A DNA stretch of 6,411 nt from Betaproteobacteria bacterium (lineage in GTDB: Bacteria > Pseudomonadota > Gammaproteobacteria > Burkholderiales > Burkholderiaceae_C). Made by a program: the position numbers and the translations under genes. Numbering within the stretch: position 1 is the stretch's first letter; each line of letters starts with the position of its first letter. Below are positions 5,400 to 6,411 of this stretch, one piece after another. Location of the stretch: contig VBDL01000122.1 in assembly GCA_005884255.1 (NCBI GenBank), forward strand, positions 1-6,411, given 5' to 3'. The notes beneath the pieces were generated by a model. That model worked only from the letters and a program-made list of their open reading frames with translations. It made no database searches and was not told the DNA's origin.

Positions 5400-6014
5400 A
5401 TGCGCCCTGACAATTCTGAATTCGATACCGATCGCCCGAGCAAGACCCAGCTCAAGAAGCAAAGCCATGAGCTGCAGGAGCTGGGGCAGGCGCTGGCCGC
5501 CATGCCTGCCGATCGCCTGGATGCGTTGCTCAAGGAAGGCGCCATCGACGAATCGCTGCGCGATGCGCTGCGCGAGTACCAGCGCACGCGCTCGCACGAA
5601 GGGCGGCGCCGGCAGCTGCAATTCGTCGGCAAGCTGATGCGCCACGCGGACCCCCAACCGCTGCGCGACGCCGTGGCTGCGCTGCAGGTGCCGCGTGCGC
5701 GCGACGCGCTGGCGCTGCACGAGGCCGAGCGCTGGCGCGAAGAGCTCGCCGCCGATGACGACGCGCTGACGCGCTGGCTCGAGAACCATCCTGCAAGCGA
5801 TTCACAGCAACTGCGCGCGCTGATCCGCAGCGCGCGCAAGGAGGCCGCGCTGCCGCCGGAACAGCGACACGGCCGCGCCTGGCGCGAGCTGTTCCAGTTC
5901 ATCAAGCAGCAGATGCAGTCGCCGCCGGGCCGCCCCAAGGCGACAGCGCCCCCTCGGGGGGCCGACGCCGAAGGCGTCTTGGGGGCTGATGACGCGGAGC
6001 AAAGCCATGGCTGA
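5400..6014 (+). CDS. darP: DarP (YjgA, DUF615), 50S ribosomal subunit maturation factor
   Basis: DarP/YjgA associates with pre-50S particles and helps the late assembly of the large ribosomal subunit. The 204-residue product begins with the family pattern RPSKTQLKKQSHELQELGQALAAMPADRLDAL (12-43) and continues with REYQRTRSHEGRRRQLQFVGKLMR (58-81), typical of this basic, helical family. The conserved core ends with HGRAWRELFQFIKQQMQ (157-173). E. coli DarP has about 183 residues, and here the excess is a Pro/Gly/Ala-rich tail (SPPGRPKATAPPRGADAEGV and on) that is almost wholly encoded by repeat copy B. The tail is therefore probably an accidental extension without a fold. The ATG at 5400 has no clear Shine-Dalgarno site and may be translated from a near-leaderless mRNA. 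It is divergent from pmbA (47 bp) and overlaps mog by 8 bp. Confidence 0.93.
   Translation: MRPDNSEFDTDRPSKTQLKKQSHELQELGQALAAMPADRLDALLKEGAIDESLRDALREYQRTRSHEGRRRQLQFVGKLMRHADPQPLRDAVAALQVPRARDALALHEAERWREELAADDDALTRWLENHPASDSQQLRALIRSARKEAALPPEQRHGRAWRELFQFIKQQMQSPPGRPKATAPPRGADAEGVLGADDAEQSHG
5924..5986. repeat. Structured GC-rich repeat, copy B, inside the 3' end of darP
   Basis: An outer stem CCCCAAG (5933-5939) with CTTGGGG (5978-5984) encloses two hairpins: GCCCCC (5948-5953) with GGGGGC (5957-5962), and GACGCC-GAA-GGCGTC (5964-5978). The last base of the second hairpin is also the first base of the outer right arm, so the two stems compete at that base. The first 16 bases are identical to 3913-3928 of copy A, while the inner hairpins differ in sequence but keep the same layout. 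The repeat lies in frame within darP (about codons 175-196) and ends 20 bp before the mog start, so it may also influence mog translation. Confidence 0.75.
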
Positions 6015-6411
6015 CCACGATCGTGTGCGCATCGGCGTCGTTTCGGTGAGCGACCGCGCCTCCAGCGGCGTCTACGAGGACAAGGGCATCCCTGCGCTGC
6101 AGGAGTGGCTCACGCGTGCGCTGCACAACCCCATTGCGTGGGAGACGCGGCTGATCCCCGACGACGAAGCCACGATCAGCGCCACGCTGCGCGAGCTGGC
6201 CGACGTGGCCGGCTGCGACCTCGTCCTCACCACCGGTGGTACCGGCCCCGCGCCACGCGACGTCACACCCGAGGCGACGCTCGCGGTGGCGACCAAGCTG
6301 ATGCCCGGCTTCGGAGAGCAAATGCGGCAGATCAGCCTGCGCTTCGTGGCCACCGCGATCCTCTCGCGCCAGGTCGCCGTGATCCGCGGCAAGTGCCTGA
6401 TCATCAACTTG
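6007..6411 (+). CDS. mog: Mog, molybdopterin adenylyltransferase, 5' part
   Basis: Mog activates molybdopterin by adenylating it with ATP, the step before MoeA inserts molybdate in molybdenum cofactor synthesis. The first 135 codons are present, and the gene runs off the window where the family normally continues into an NLPG motif (E. coli Mog is 195 residues). The match to E. coli Mog is close along the whole visible length: RIGVVSVSDRASSGVYEDKG (8-27), ETRLIPDD (46-53), LVLTTGGTGPAPRDVTPEAT (72-91) and PGFGEQMRQISLRFVATAIL (100-119). D52 and D85 correspond to the essential D49 and D82 of the E. coli enzyme. The ATG at 6007 has GGAG at 5996-5999, 7 nt upstream, and lies within the last codons of darP, implying coupled translation. 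A MoaB protein is a possible alternative name, but the sequence fits Mog better. Confidence 0.95.
   Translation, partial: MADHDRVRIGVVSVSDRASSGVYEDKGIPALQEWLTRALHNPIAWETRLIPDDEATISATLRELADVAGCDLVLTTGGTGPAPRDVTPEATLAVATKLMPGFGEQMRQISLRFVATAILSRQVAVIRGKCLIINL

Noticed and set aside
5458..6009. A 12-base exact repeat AGCAAAGCCATG at 5458-5469 and 5998-6009
   Set aside because: About one 12-base match is expected by chance in a window of this size. The first copy is inside the conserved darP coding region, and the flanks do not match.
5902..6321. An open frame on the - strand opposite mog and the end of darP
   Set aside because: The + strand encodes a near-unbroken match to Mog; the - strand frame is a compositional shadow.

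Overview
This is a high-GC stretch of what looks like a betaproteobacterial chromosome. The best fit is the order Burkholderiales, near the Rubrivivax/Leptothrix/Methylibium group. That placement is an inference. It rests on strongly GC-biased third codon positions, the pmbA / darP / mog gene neighbourhood, and a GC-rich hairpin repeat of a kind I associate with these genomes. I see no phage, insertion sequence, CRISPR array, tRNA or rRNA, and no sign of a new defence or biosynthetic system. The window is an ordinary core-plus-transport region with some interesting small-scale structure.

Layout from left to right: (1) the 3' end of a DUF442/TIGR01244-type sulfur transferase (to 217). (2) A 100-bp gap holding a CTAGG-N6-CCTAG dyad, followed by an overlapping dctQ-dctM pair (318-911 and 908-2599, + strand) encoding both membrane subunits of a TRAP transporter. 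(3) A strong hairpin terminator (2614-2645) lying between two convergent genes. (4) The solute-binding protein of the same transporter class, dctP (2662-3741, - strand). It has a twin-arginine signal peptide and conserves the ligand residues of the 2-oxoacid binder TakP. (5) A 243-bp gap with the dctP leader and a structured repeat (3907-3979). (6) pmbA/tldE (3985-5352, - strand). (7) A 47-bp divergent promoter region. (8) darP/yjgA (5400-6014, + strand), whose last ~30 codons largely come from a second copy of the same repeat (5924-5986). (9) The first 135 codons of mog (6007 to the window end), overlapping darP by 8 bp.

DctP, DctQ and DctM should form one Na+-driven importer for an organic acid, with 2-oxoacids such as pyruvate the best guess. 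DctP is convergent to the membrane genes rather than in their operon, so it can be expressed at its own level. PmbA (partner of the TldD protease), DarP (50S ribosome maturation) and Mog (molybdopterin adenylation) are housekeeping proteins. Their adjacency is probably conserved gene order, not one shared pathway.

The points most worth a second look are the repeat absorbed into the darP reading frame, the matching fold of the two diverged repeat copies, the near-symmetric -10 element that may fire in both directions between pmbA and darP, and the operator-like dyad upstream of dctQM.
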